Positions 53,230 through 61,654 of a DNA stretch of 64,000 nt are shown in pieces. Both the position numbers and the translations under genes were made by a program. A model generated the notes under the pieces. That model searched no databases. It was not told where the DNA came from and saw nothing but the letters and a program-made list of their open reading frames with translations. The stretch comes from Saccharothrix sp. NRRL B-16348. Lineage in GTDB: Bacteria; Actinomycetota; Actinomycetes; Mycobacteriales; Pseudonocardiaceae. Location: the NCBI RefSeq assembly GCF_001280085.1, contig NZ_LGED01000232.1, positions 62,001 through 126,000 on the forward strand, read 5' to 3'. The stretch's first letter is position 1; each line of letters begins with the position of its first letter.

Positions 53230-53781
53230 TCAGCGTGCCAACGGGATCTCGAAGTGGACGGTCTGGAAGCTAATCGGGTCGCCGTCACGCGCGTCGTGCA
53301 CCTCCTCGGCCACGGAACGCCAGAACGGCTCGGCCCCCGCGATCCTGGTGTCGGTGTGCAGGTACAGCCGTTCGTAGCCCGGCGTGCCCGCGACGAACTC
53401 CGTGGCCATCGCGACCAACGCCCGCGCCAACCCCGAGCGCCGGTGGTCCGGCCGCACGTACACGCGGAACAACTGCGCCGTGCTGCCGTCCGGGTAGCGC
53501 TCGGCCAGCCACGCGGGGTGCGGCGGGCTGGCCGGAGCCGTGGCGCGGACCCCGGTGGTCGCCACCACCTCGTCCCCCTTGACCGCGACGAACAACGCGT
53601 GCCGCTCGGGCCGCAGGTACGCGCCGTCGAGGTCGACCACGTCACGGTGCCACTCGGGCCGGTAGCCGTAGCCGAACTCCTGGTAGAACGTGTCCAGCAT
53701 GACGCTGCGCGCGCCGTCCACATCGGTGGGCGAAGCCAGGCGGACCTCGTAGGGCCCTACTTCGCGGTGGTACACGGTCAT
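53230..53781 (-). CDS. GNAT-family N-acetyltransferase
   Basis: 183 residues: acetyl-CoA loop LFRVYVRPDHRRSGLARALVAMATEF (motif A, R..G.A), preceded by strands VRLASPTDVDGARSVML and FVAVKGDEVVATTGVRA. ATG 53781 overlaps the ABC ATPase stop (ATGA) and has GAGGAGAGGAAG upstream, so it is the last gene of the coupled operon. In that setting it may acetylate the operon's product or a precursor for self-protection or tailoring; this is inference. Confidence 0.85.
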   Translation of the reverse strand: MTVYHREVGPYEVRLASPTDVDGARSVMLDTFYQEFGYGYRPEWHRDVVDLDGAYLRPERHALFVAVKGDEVVATTGVRATAPASPPHPAWLAERYPDGSTAQLFRVYVRPDHRRSGLARALVAMATEFVAGTPGYERLYLHTDTRIAGAEPFWRSVAEEVHDARDGDPISFQTVHFEIPLAR

Positions 53782-55250
53782 GTCTTCCTCTCCTCTGTTC
53801 CTTCCATGGAGCGGCCCAGCAGGCCGATGGTCACCGGATGGGTGGGGGAGCCAAGGACGTCGCCCGCCGGCCCTTGTTCGACGACGTGCCCCTGGTGCAG
53901 CACGGCGACGCGGTCCGCGAGCCGCGCGACGACGGCCAAGTCGTGGCTGATCAGCACGACGGTGCAGGTCAGCGCGGCGAGCTGGTCGAGCAGGCTCGCC
54001 TGGGTCAGGGTGTCGAGACCGGACGTGATCTCGTCGCACACCAGCACGTCCGGCCGGGCCAGCAGGGCACGCGCCAACGCCGCCCGCTGCAGTTCGCCGC
54101 CGGACAGCGCGGCGGGCCGGCGGGTCACGGTCGCCTCGTCCAGCCCGACGGCCGCGAGTTCCGCCAACGCCGCCGAACGCGCGTCGGCGACGCCTCCGAG
54201 CCGCACGGCGGTCCGGCCGACCTGGTCCAGCACCGTCCGGTAGGCGTCGAACGACGCGCGAGCGTCCTGGAACACGTACTGCACGGCCGCCAACTGGGCC
54301 CGTGAACGGCGGCGCAACGACCGGGGCAGCAGGCGACCGTCGAGCAGCACGTCACCGGTGAACCCGGCGTGCAGCCCGGCGAGGCACCTGGCCAGCGTGG
54401 TCTTGCCGCTACCCGACCGCCCCACGACGGCGAGGCACTCACCCGCGCCCACCCGCACGGCCACGTCGTGCAGCACCGTCGTGGCGCGGTGGCGGGCCGT
54501 CACCGCACGCGTCTCCAGCCGGGCGGGCGCGACCGGCCGTTCGGCGGACACCGTGACCCGGGGTTGTGCCGCGACCAGCGCGGCGGTGTAGGCCGACCGC
54601 GGCCGGTCGAGCACGTCGGCCATCGGGCCCGCCTCCACCACCTGACCGGCCCTCAGCACGACGACCTCGTCCGCCAACGCGCGCACCACGTCCAGGTCGT
54701 GCGTGAGCAGCACCAACGCCACCCCCTGCGCCACGACCGACGACAGCTCGTCCACGACCTCCGCCCGCGTGATCGGGTCCTGCCCGGTGGTGGGCTCGTC
54801 CGCGACGAGCACCGCCGGGTCGCCGATCAGCGCCTGCGCCAGCACCACCCGCTGCTGCTGGCCGCCGGACAACTCGTGCGGGTACCGGCGCAGCAGCTCC
54901 ACCGGCACCCGTGCCCGGCGCAACGCGGACGTGATCAGCGCGTCGCGGTCGCCGGCGTGCAGCGCGGCGATCTCCCGGAACACGCCACCGAGCCGCCGCA
55001 CCGGGTTCAGCGCCGCCGACGGCTGCTGCGGCACGAACCCGACCCGGCCGGTCACCGTGATCCGCCCGCTCACCGTCACACCCGGCGCGTGCTCGCCGAG
55101 CAGCGCCAGTCCCGTGGTGGTCTTGCCGCTGCCGGACGCGCCGACCAGTGCCACCACCTGCCCGGCGGACAGCGCGAAGCTGACGCCGTCGACCAGCGTG
55201 TGCGACCCGGCGACCGCGCGCAGGCCCTCCACGTGCACCACCGGCGTCAC
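53778..55250 (-). CDS. ABC transporter ATPase with two nucleotide-binding domains (nickel/peptide class, DppD-DppF fusion)
   Basis: 490 residues carrying two complete ATPase cassettes. First: Walker A GASGSGKTT, signature LSGGQQQRV, Walker B VLVADEPTTGQDP. Second (from about 255): GRSGSGKTT, LSGGELQRA, LVCDEITSGLD. Both keep 'LLTHDLDVV/LISHDLAVV' H-loops. In the Opp/Dpp/Nik/Cnt class the two ATPases are usually separate genes; here they are fused. GTG 55250 overlaps the permease stop (GTGA). It powers the importer formed by the next two permeases and the lipoprotein. Confidence 0.93.
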   Translation of the reverse strand: MTPVVHVEGLRAVAGSHTLVDGVSFALSAGQVVALVGASGSGKTTTGLALLGEHAPGVTVSGRITVTGRVGFVPQQPSAALNPVRRLGGVFREIAALHAGDRDALITSALRRARVPVELLRRYPHELSGGQQQRVVLAQALIGDPAVLVADEPTTGQDPITRAEVVDELSSVVAQGVALVLLTHDLDVVRALADEVVVLRAGQVVEAGPMADVLDRPRSAYTAALVAAQPRVTVSAERPVAPARLETRAVTARHRATTVLHDVAVRVGAGECLAVVGRSGSGKTTLARCLAGLHAGFTGDVLLDGRLLPRSLRRRSRAQLAAVQYVFQDARASFDAYRTVLDQVGRTAVRLGGVADARSAALAELAAVGLDEATVTRRPAALSGGELQRAALARALLARPDVLVCDEITSGLDTLTQASLLDQLAALTCTVVLISHDLAVVARLADRVAVLHQGHVVEQGPAGDVLGSPTHPVTIGLLGRSMEGTEERKT

Positions 55251-56017
55251 GTCCGCGCCTCCGCCTTCAGCGCCCGGTCGAACACCAGGTTCAGGCCGAC
55301 CGACAACGCCACGATCAGCAACGCGGGCACGACCACCGCCCACGGCTGGAGGAACAGCCCCACCCGGTTGCGGTCGACCATGACGGCCCAGTCGGCGGCG
55401 TCCGGCGCGACACCCACGCCCAGGAAGCTGGCCGACGCGACCAGGTACAGCGCGCCCGTCAGCCGCACGCCCAGGTCGGCAGCCAACGTCCGGAGCATCG
55501 ACCGTCCCGTGTAGACGATGGACGTCCGCCACCACGTCTCGCCCTGCAACCGCATCGCCTCCAGCGCCGGACGTCCGGCGATCTCCAGCGCGGCGGCCCG
55601 CGAGATCCGCGCCACGTCGGGGAAGTTGACCAGCGCCACCACCGCGACGAGCACCGTCAGCCCCGGCCCGGCGATGGCGGCCACCAGGATCAGCACCAGC
55701 AACGACGGCACCGCGAGCAGCAGGTCCAGTGGCCGCATCAGCACCTCGTCCACGATCCGCAGGCGGGTCATCGCGGCGACCACGCCCCACGGCACGCCGA
55801 GGAAGTACGAGAACACCGTCGCCAGCACCGCCACGAGCACCACCGTCTGGCCGCCCGCGAGCACCTGGTGCCACACGTCCCGGCCCACGAAGTCCGTGCC
55901 CAGCGACGAGTTCTCCACGAACGGCGCGCCGCGGGTCAGCTCGTCCGGCACGAACCACGGCCCCACCAGCGCCAGCGCCAACGGCACCAGCACCAGCAGC
56001 CACCCGACGCCCCTCAC
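55247..56017 (-). CDS. ABC transporter permease (DppC/NikC-like)
   Basis: 256 residues with about six helices: GWLLVLVPLALALVGPWFV, TVVLVAVLATVFSYFLGVPWGVVA, LLLAVPSLLVLILVAAIAGPGL, and the EAA-type loop ALEIAGRPALEAMRLQGETWWR. NSSLGTDFVGRDVWHQVLAGGQ is the 'lGTD.lGRDv...l..G' signature of DppC permeases. GTG 56017 overlaps the upstream permease stop. The protein is somewhat short for DppC (about 280-300), lacking most of the cytoplasmic N-terminus. Confidence 0.9.
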   Translation of the reverse strand: MRGVGWLLVLVPLALALVGPWFVPDELTRGAPFVENSSLGTDFVGRDVWHQVLAGGQTVVLVAVLATVFSYFLGVPWGVVAAMTRLRIVDEVLMRPLDLLLAVPSLLVLILVAAIAGPGLTVLVAVVALVNFPDVARISRAAALEIAGRPALEAMRLQGETWWRTSIVYTGRSMLRTLAADLGVRLTGALYLVASASFLGVGVAPDAADWAVMVDRNRVGLFLQPWAVVVPALLIVALSVGLNLVFDRALKAEART

Positions 56018-56958
56018 GCGATCGCCACCGATCGCGGCGCGAGCCGGAACACGAGCAGGTCCGCGACCAGGTTCACCACCACCGTGGTCACCGCGAACAC
56101 CACCGCCAGGCCCTGCACCACCGGCAGGTCGCGGCCCGCGACCGCGTCCACCAGGACGGTGCCGAGACCGGGGATGACGAACACCGCCTCGACCACGATC
56201 ACGCCGCCGAGCAGCCAGTCGGTGGTCCGCGCCACCTGCTGCACGGCGGGCGCCAGCGCGGTCGGCAACGCGTGCGCGAACCGGATCCGCGTCACCCCGA
56301 TGCCCAGCCGCCGCGCGTGCCGGACGTGGTCGGACGCCAGCGCGTCGATCATCCCGGCCCGCACGAGCCTGCTGATCGAGCACAACGGCCGCGCGACCAG
56401 CACCACCAGCGGCAGCACCAGCACGGCGGGCTGCCCGAGCAGGTCGGCGCCCACCGCCGTGGGCGGCAGCCACCGCAACTGCACCCCGAACAACGCGATC
56501 AGCACCACGGCCAGCGCGAACTCCGGGATCGAGTGCAGACCCACGGTCACCGTCGTGACCACCCGGTCCAGCGGACCGCCCTCGCGCAACGCCGCCAGCA
56601 CGCCCAGCAGCACCGACAACGGGATCAGCAGCACCAGGGCGAGCACCGCCAGCACGAGCGTCGGACCCAGCCCGTCGTGCAGGAACTCGGCCACCGGCCG
56701 CCCGGAGATCAGCGACACGCCGAAGTCGCCCCGCGCCAACCCCCCGACCCACTCGCCGAACCGTTCGAGCGGCGGCCGGTCCAGCCCCATCGCGGCCCGG
56801 ATCTGCTCGATCCGCTGCGGATCCGGGTTGTCGCCGGCCAACGCCACCGCCGCGTCCCCCGGCAGCGCCTGCACCAGCAGGAACACCACCGTGACGACGG
56901 CGAGCACCTGGACCAGGCCGATGGCCAGCCGGCGGGCCGCGTACCGGCGCAAGCTCAT
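56014..56958 (-). CDS. ABC transporter permease (DppB/NikB-like)
   Basis: 314 residues: YAARRLAIGLVQVLAVVTVVFLLVQALPGDAAVALAG at the start is the DppB hallmark (first helix then the PGDP-type loop), followed by IRAAMGLDRPPLERFGEWV, GDFGVSLISGRPV, and helices including LVLAVLALVLLIPLSVLLGVLAAL and LLGGVIVVEAVFVIPGLGTVLVDAV. The start ATG overlaps the lipoprotein stop by ATGA. Together with the next gene it forms the channel. Confidence 0.93.
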   Translation of the reverse strand: MSLRRYAARRLAIGLVQVLAVVTVVFLLVQALPGDAAVALAGDNPDPQRIEQIRAAMGLDRPPLERFGEWVGGLARGDFGVSLISGRPVAEFLHDGLGPTLVLAVLALVLLIPLSVLLGVLAALREGGPLDRVVTTVTVGLHSIPEFALAVVLIALFGVQLRWLPPTAVGADLLGQPAVLVLPLVVLVARPLCSISRLVRAGMIDALASDHVRHARRLGIGVTRIRFAHALPTALAPAVQQVARTTDWLLGGVIVVEAVFVIPGLGTVLVDAVAGRDLPVVQGLAVVFAVTTVVVNLVADLLVFRLAPRSVAIA

Positions 56959-58490
56959 CCCAGCCACACCTGGTCGAACCGCGCCCAGTCGAGCGTGTTC
57001 GCGGGCGCGGTGGAGATGCCGCCGACGTTGGGCGCGGCGCCGACGATCCAGTCCGCGAAGCCCCACATCAGGTAGCCGCCCTCGGCGTGCAGGGACCGCT
57101 GCAGCTCGCGGTACACCTCGCCGCGCTGCTTGTCGTCCACAGTGGACACGGCCTTGTCGTACAGCGCGTCGAACTCGGGACGGGCCCACTTGGTCACGTT
57201 GGTGCCCGAACCGGTCAGCAGCCGTTGCGCGATGTGCGTCTCGATGGGCATCGCACCGGACCGGAAGCTCGACATGGAGCCGTTCTTGAGCGTGTCGGCC
57301 CAGTAGCTGTCCTTGTTGCCGGTGACCACCTCGACGGTCAGCCCCGAGCCCTTGACCTGGTCGGCGAACACCGTGGCGGCCTCGACCATGCCGGCCGCGG
57401 CGGTGGACGTGTCCAGCTTGACCGTGAGGCCCTCGGCGCCGGCGCGGCGGATCAGGAACTTCGCCTTGTCCAGGTCGCGGGTGCGCTGTGGGATGTCGTC
57501 GGCGTAGTGCTGGTAGCCCTTGCCGAACAGGTCGTTGCCCACCTGCCCGGAGCCCGCCAGCACCGACTCGACCAGCTGCGGCCGGTCGGCCAGCAGGAAC
57601 ATCGCCTCGCGCAGGTCCCGGTTGTCGAACGGCGGCCGGTCCAGCTTCATCGCGAACGCCTGCACGGCGCTGTTGGGCGCGCGGTGGATCGCCATCCGGT
57701 CGCCGGCCGCGTGGCCGCGCGCGGTGGTCGGGGTGAGGTCGTGCGCGTACTCGACCTGGCCGCCGAGCAGCGCGTTCGCCCGCGCCGACTCCTCGTTGGC
57801 GATCACGAACTCCAGCTCGTCGAGGTGCGGCGCGCCCTCCCAGTACCCGTCGTGCCGCTTGAGCAGCACCGACTTGCCCGGCTCGAACGACACGAAGCGG
57901 AACGGACCGGAGCCGACCGGCGCGGTGAAGTCCTCCGTGCCGGCGGGCACGATGTAGGCGCCGAACGCCGCCAGCACGTTCGGGAATTCCACGAACGGCC
58001 GCTTCAACGCGAACTCGACCGTCCGCTCGTCCACCGCGCGGCTGTTCGGCAGGTCGATCAACGCGAGGCTCGACTTGGCCCGGAACGCGCGGGCGGGGTC
58101 GAGGATGCGGGCGTAGCTGGCCAGCACGTCGTCCGCGCGCACCGGCTTCCCGTCGTGGAACGTGGCCTGCCGCAGGGTGATCCGCCAGCGGGTCAGGGTG
58201 GCGTCCGGTTCCCACTTCTCGGCGAGTCTGGGCTGGGCGGAGACGTCCGGGCCGAGGTCGGCGAGCTTGTCGTACAGCGCCTTGGACCGGGCGGCCTCCA
58301 CGAACAGGTTCGCCAGGTGCGGGTCCAGCACCTCCTTCGCCCCGCCGCCCGCGAACGCGGCGCGCAGCCGGCCGCCGGTGCGCGGGGTGGACGCGGAGGT
58401 GACCGGTTCGGCGGTGCCGCAGCCGGCGAGGGCGGCGATCGAGAGGCCGGCGGTGAGGCCGAGGAAACCGCGGCGGTTGAGGGGGTGCAT
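56955..58490 (-). CDS. extracellular solute-binding lipoprotein, family 5 (nickel/peptide/opine-metal class)
   Basis: 511 residues. The N-terminus MHPLNRRGFLGLTAGLSIAALAGC combines a twin-arginine motif (RRGFLG) with a lipobox (ALAGC), so it is probably a Tat-exported lipoprotein, which suits a metal- or cofactor-loaded protein. SBP_bac_5 fold: LAEKWEPDATLTRWRITLRQATFHDGKPVRADDVLASYARI, and later FKSVLLKRHDGYWEGAPHLDELEF. The class imports peptides, nickel, heme or opine-metal complexes such as staphylopine. It starts 10 bp after the methyltransferase gene in the coupled operon. Confidence 0.92.
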   Translation of the reverse strand: MHPLNRRGFLGLTAGLSIAALAGCGTAEPVTSASTPRTGGRLRAAFAGGGAKEVLDPHLANLFVEAARSKALYDKLADLGPDVSAQPRLAEKWEPDATLTRWRITLRQATFHDGKPVRADDVLASYARILDPARAFRAKSSLALIDLPNSRAVDERTVEFALKRPFVEFPNVLAAFGAYIVPAGTEDFTAPVGSGPFRFVSFEPGKSVLLKRHDGYWEGAPHLDELEFVIANEESARANALLGGQVEYAHDLTPTTARGHAAGDRMAIHRAPNSAVQAFAMKLDRPPFDNRDLREAMFLLADRPQLVESVLAGSGQVGNDLFGKGYQHYADDIPQRTRDLDKAKFLIRRAGAEGLTVKLDTSTAAAGMVEAATVFADQVKGSGLTVEVVTGNKDSYWADTLKNGSMSSFRSGAMPIETHIAQRLLTGSGTNVTKWARPEFDALYDKAVSTVDDKQRGEVYRELQRSLHAEGGYLMWGFADWIVGAAPNVGGISTAPANTLDWARFDQVWLG

Positions 58491-58500
58491 GGCGTTCCTT

Positions 58501-59283
58501 TCAGTGGCGCAGGCGCGCGACGAGGTGCAGGCGGTCGCCGGACAGGGCTTCGCCGAGGTCGGCGTCGGCGGTCCACGGCTCGTCCGTCCGCGGGCCCGGC
58601 GAGTCGAACAGGGCGAGCACGTCGAACCCGGCGTGGTCGAGGAAGTGCCGCAGCTCCTGCGGGAACAGCAGCCGCCACGCCGAGCGCTGCACGAGCGGCT
58701 GCGCGCCGGGCCACCACCACTCGCGTCGGCGGCGCAGCAGTTGGCCGGCGTGGTCGATCCAGAGCCTGGTGTGCGAGGTGTAGGAGACGCCTTCCCAGGT
58801 GACCGTGCGGGTGCGGACGCCGTCGAGCAGCTCGGTGTTGCCGAGGAAGAACGCGCCGTTGCGCATCTCCGCCACCAGCACGCCGCCCGGTTCGAGGTGG
58901 TCGCGGCAGCGGCGCAGGAACTCGTCCAGGTCGGCGTTCGTGTGGCAGTAGAGCAGGGCGCTGTCCAGGCACGTGATCACGTCGAAGCGCCGGCCCAGCG
59001 CGAACGACCGCATGTCGCCGAGCACGAACTCGACCGCCGGGTGGTGCGTGCGGGCGTACTGGACCATGCGCTCGGAGCTGTCCAGCCCGACCACGTCGTG
59101 GCCGAGGCTCGCCAGGTGCCCGGCGTCGCGGCCGGTGCCGCAGCCGACGTCGAGCAGGGACCGGCCGCCGCCGAACCTGGTCACGACGTCGTGCGTGAAC
59201 CGGGCGGCGACGTGGTCGGGATCGGGGAACTGGTGCTCGTAGAGCGCGGGGTTGTCGGTCAGCAGGTTCTCGCCGAGCTTCAT
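58501..59283 (-). CDS. class I SAM-dependent methyltransferase
   Basis: 260 residues: SLLDVGCGTGRDAGHLASLGHDVVGLDSSERMVQYAR (motif I and acidic loop), FDVITCLDSALLYCHTNADLDEFLRRCRDHLEPGGVLVAEMRN. The 'LYCHTNADL..FL' and WEGVSYTSHTRLWIDH segments are typical of the small-molecule N/O-methyltransferases with a beta-rich C-terminal insertion seen in glycopeptide and metallophore clusters. ATG 59283 overlaps the MFS stop (ATGA). Probably tailors the operon's product. Confidence 0.87.
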   Translation of the reverse strand: MKLGENLLTDNPALYEHQFPDPDHVAARFTHDVVTRFGGGRSLLDVGCGTGRDAGHLASLGHDVVGLDSSERMVQYARTHHPAVEFVLGDMRSFALGRRFDVITCLDSALLYCHTNADLDEFLRRCRDHLEPGGVLVAEMRNGAFFLGNTELLDGVRTRTVTWEGVSYTSHTRLWIDHAGQLLRRRREWWWPGAQPLVQRSAWRLLFPQELRHFLDHAGFDVLALFDSPGPRTDEPWTADADLGEALSGDRLHLVARLRH

Positions 59284-60461
59284 CGGGCCACCTCTCGTTC
59301 CACGGTGAGCACGCCACGTCGGTGCAGCCAGGCCACGGCCGCCGCGCACCCGAGCCCGATGCCCGCGCACAGCAGCGACGCCACCGGCGCCGACCGGCCG
59401 AACACCCAGCCGATCGCCGCGTTGCCCAGCGCCGCGGCGAGGCCGGAGACCAGGTAGAACACGCCGAAGTAGGTGCCCGCCAAGCCGGTCCGGCCGAACG
59501 CCGGGATCAGCTCGTAGACGAACGGGTGCGCGATCATCACGCCGACCGACAACAGCAGCGCGGTGACCAGCACGGGCGTGATGCCGCCGAGCGGGCCGAC
59601 GTGGCTCACCGCCGTGGCGACGAACCCGAGCCCCATCACCGCGAGCCCGAGCGCGATGGCCCGACCGCGCGCGAACCGGTCCAGCGCCCGGGTGATGCGC
59701 ACCTGGAACAGCAGGGTGGCGATCGTGGACACCAGGAACAGCGCCGCGACGGCGAACGCCGAGCCGGACAGCCGCCGCGCCTCCAGCGGCAGCACCAGGT
59801 ACAGCTGGTTCTGCAGCACGAACATGCCGGTGAGCGCCCCGGTGAACGCCAGGAACCGCCGGTCGGTCAGGCACTCGCGCCAGTCGTCGAGCACCGTGCC
59901 TTGGTGCGGCGCCGCCGGCCGGTCGGGCAGCACGACGGCCTGCGCGACCGTGAGCGCGGCGAAGATCCCGGCCGCCACCAGTGCGGCGATCCGGAAGTCC
60001 CACAGCATCAGCAGGCCGCCGAGCAGCGGCCCGGCCAGCGCGCCCGCCTGCCCGTAGGCGTTGAACAGCGCGAACGCGCCCGCCCGGTCCTCGGACTCCT
60101 CGGCGATGTACGCGCGCACGGCCGGGTTGAACAACGCGCCGGCCAGTCCACTGAGGACGGAGGCGGCCAGCAGCACCGCCACCGACTCGCCCGCCGCGAA
60201 CAAGCCGAACCCGACGGCCCGGACCGCGCAGCCCGCGACGATGACGCGCCGCGGCCCGAGCCGGTCGGACGCCGAGCCGCCGAACAGGAACAGCCCTTGC
60301 TGGCTCAACGTCCGCACGCCGAGCACGGTGCCGATGGCCGCGACCGACAGGCCGAGGTCGCCCAGGTGCGTGGCCAGGTAGGGGATCAGCAGGTAGAAGC
60401 CGGTGTTGACGCCGAACTGGTTGACCAGCAGCAGGCGCACGGACCACGGGAAGCGCCTCAT
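59280..60461 (-). CDS. MFS exporter (12-TMS)
   Basis: 393 residues with about 12 helices, no long central loop: VRLLLVNQFGVNTGFYLLIPYLATHL (helix 1), GTVLGVRTLSQQGLFLFGGSASDRLGPRRVIVAG (helix 2 and motif A DRLGPRR), PLLGGLLMLWDFR. It belongs to the MFS_1/MdtH-like group used for metabolite export. It overlaps the epimerase-like gene (ATGA) upstream and the methyltransferase downstream. Pairing of an MFS exporter with a nickel/peptide ABC importer in one operon is the pattern of staphylopine-type metallophore systems (CntE with CntABCDF). Confidence 0.88.
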   Translation of the reverse strand: MRRFPWSVRLLLVNQFGVNTGFYLLIPYLATHLGDLGLSVAAIGTVLGVRTLSQQGLFLFGGSASDRLGPRRVIVAGCAVRAVGFGLFAAGESVAVLLAASVLSGLAGALFNPAVRAYIAEESEDRAGAFALFNAYGQAGALAGPLLGGLLMLWDFRIAALVAAGIFAALTVAQAVVLPDRPAAPHQGTVLDDWRECLTDRRFLAFTGALTGMFVLQNQLYLVLPLEARRLSGSAFAVAALFLVSTIATLLFQVRITRALDRFARGRAIALGLAVMGLGFVATAVSHVGPLGGITPVLVTALLLSVGVMIAHPFVYELIPAFGRTGLAGTYFGVFYLVSGLAAALGNAAIGWVFGRSAPVASLLCAGIGLGCAAAVAWLHRRGVLTVEREVAR

Positions 60462-61654
60462 CGGCGCACGACCGGGTCGAACGTGGCCGGCCCAGCGGTG
60501 GTGGGCCCAGCGGTGCGTTCGGTGGTGGGCCCAGCGGTGGTGGACCGGGTGGTGGGCTCAGCGGTGGTGGTGGGCTCGGCGGTCGTAGGTTCGGCGGTGG
60601 TGGGCTGAGTGGTAGTGGGCCCATTGGTGGGTTTGGCAGTAGCGGGTTCCGCGTTGGCCGGCGTCACGCCGAGACCGGGTGCGCCGGTCAGGCGGAGGGT
60701 GCCGTCCTCGCCACCGATGCCGGTCCACGGGTCGTCCGCCAGCAGCAGGTGGCCGTCCAGGTCCACCCACCGGGCGTGGCCGGTCAGGTGCACGGCCGGC
60801 GCGATGCCGAGCGAGCTGGCCACCAGGCAGCCGAGCATCACGTCCAGCCCGCACGCCCGCGCGACGTCGATGATCTCGCGGGCCGCGGTGATGCCGCCGC
60901 ACTTGGCCAGCTTGACGTTCACCCCGTCGACCAGGCCCGCGAGCGCCCGCACGTCGGCGACGGTGGCGGCGTCCTCGTCCGCGATCAACGGCACCGCGCA
61001 CCGCTCGCGCAGCCACGCCAGCTCGTCCCACCGGCCGGGCGGGAGCGGCTGTTCGAGCGCGTCGACACCCGTGAGCCGGTCGACCACCCGCACGGCCTCC
61101 TCGGCGGTCCAGCCGCCGTTCGGGTCGAGGATGAGGCGGGCGTCGGGCGCGGCGGCCCGCACGGCGGTGACCCGGGCGACGTCGTCCTCCGCGCCGACCT
61201 TGACCTTCAGCACGGTGAACCCGCGCGCGGCCAGCGCTTCGGCCTCGACGGCGGCGTCGCGCGCCGAGCCGATGCCGATCGTGTAGGCCGTCGGCACGTC
61301 CGTCCACTGTGGAACGCCGAGCGACACGTGCACCGGCACCCCGGCGCGCAACGCGGCCAGGTCGTGCAGCGCGGCGTCCACGGCGGCGAGCACACCCGGC
61401 GGCAGCTCGGGCAGGCGTTCCCGGAGTTCCGCGGGGTCAGCGCAGTCGGCGACGACCGGGGCCAGGTCCCGCAGCAGCCCGGTGATCCGCTCCACGTCCA
61501 GCCCGTAGTACTGGCTGGTCACGACCTCGCCGTGGCCGCGGATCCCGTCCCACTCGAGGACCACGCGCACGGCGTCACGACGCGCCATCACCGACCGCGA
61601 GATGCGCAACGGCGACCGCAGCTCCAGCCCGTACACCGCCCAGTCGAGCCTCAC
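60458..61654 (-). CDS. enolase-superfamily dipeptide-epimerase-like protein with Thr/Pro-rich tail
   Basis: 398 residues. Catalytic residues of the muconate-lactonising/dipeptide-epimerase group are all present: Lys150 and Lys152 (LKVKVG), metal ligands Asp177 (LDPNGG), Glu201 (LEQPLPP) and Asp226 (IADEDA), and Lys251 (VKLAKCGG). The DLD at 298-300 matches the DxD that binds the dipeptide amino group in Ala-Glu epimerases. The enzyme would invert an alpha-carbon in a dipeptide. From about 335 the last ~60 residues are an odd low-complexity tail of PTTAEPTT-like units, encoded by imperfect DNA repeats. GTG 61654 overlaps the PLP gene stop. Confidence 0.87.
   Translation of the reverse strand: MRLDWAVYGLELRSPLRISRSVMARRDAVRVVLEWDGIRGHGEVVTSQYYGLDVERITGLLRDLAPVVADCADPAELRERLPELPPGVLAAVDAALHDLAALRAGVPVHVSLGVPQWTDVPTAYTIGIGSARDAAVEAEALAARGFTVLKVKVGAEDDVARVTAVRAAAPDARLILDPNGGWTAEEAVRVVDRLTGVDALEQPLPPGRWDELAWLRERCAVPLIADEDAATVADVRALAGLVDGVNVKLAKCGGITAAREIIDVARACGLDVMLGCLVASSLGIAPAVHLTGHARWVDLDGHLLLADDPWTGIGGEDGTLRLTGAPGLGVTPANAEPATAKPTNGPTTTQPTTAEPTTAEPTTTAEPTTRSTTAGPTTERTAGPTTAGPATFDPVVRR
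60488..60645. repeat. Imperfect short tandem repeats encoding the Thr/Pro-rich tail
   Basis: Variants of GGTGGTGGGCTCAGC and GGTGGTGGGCCCAGC recur about eight times within the 3' end of the epimerase-like gene, encoding repeated Ala/Glu-Pro-Thr-Thr. The unit length is 12-15 bases with in-frame indels, typical of slippage. Confidence 0.75.
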
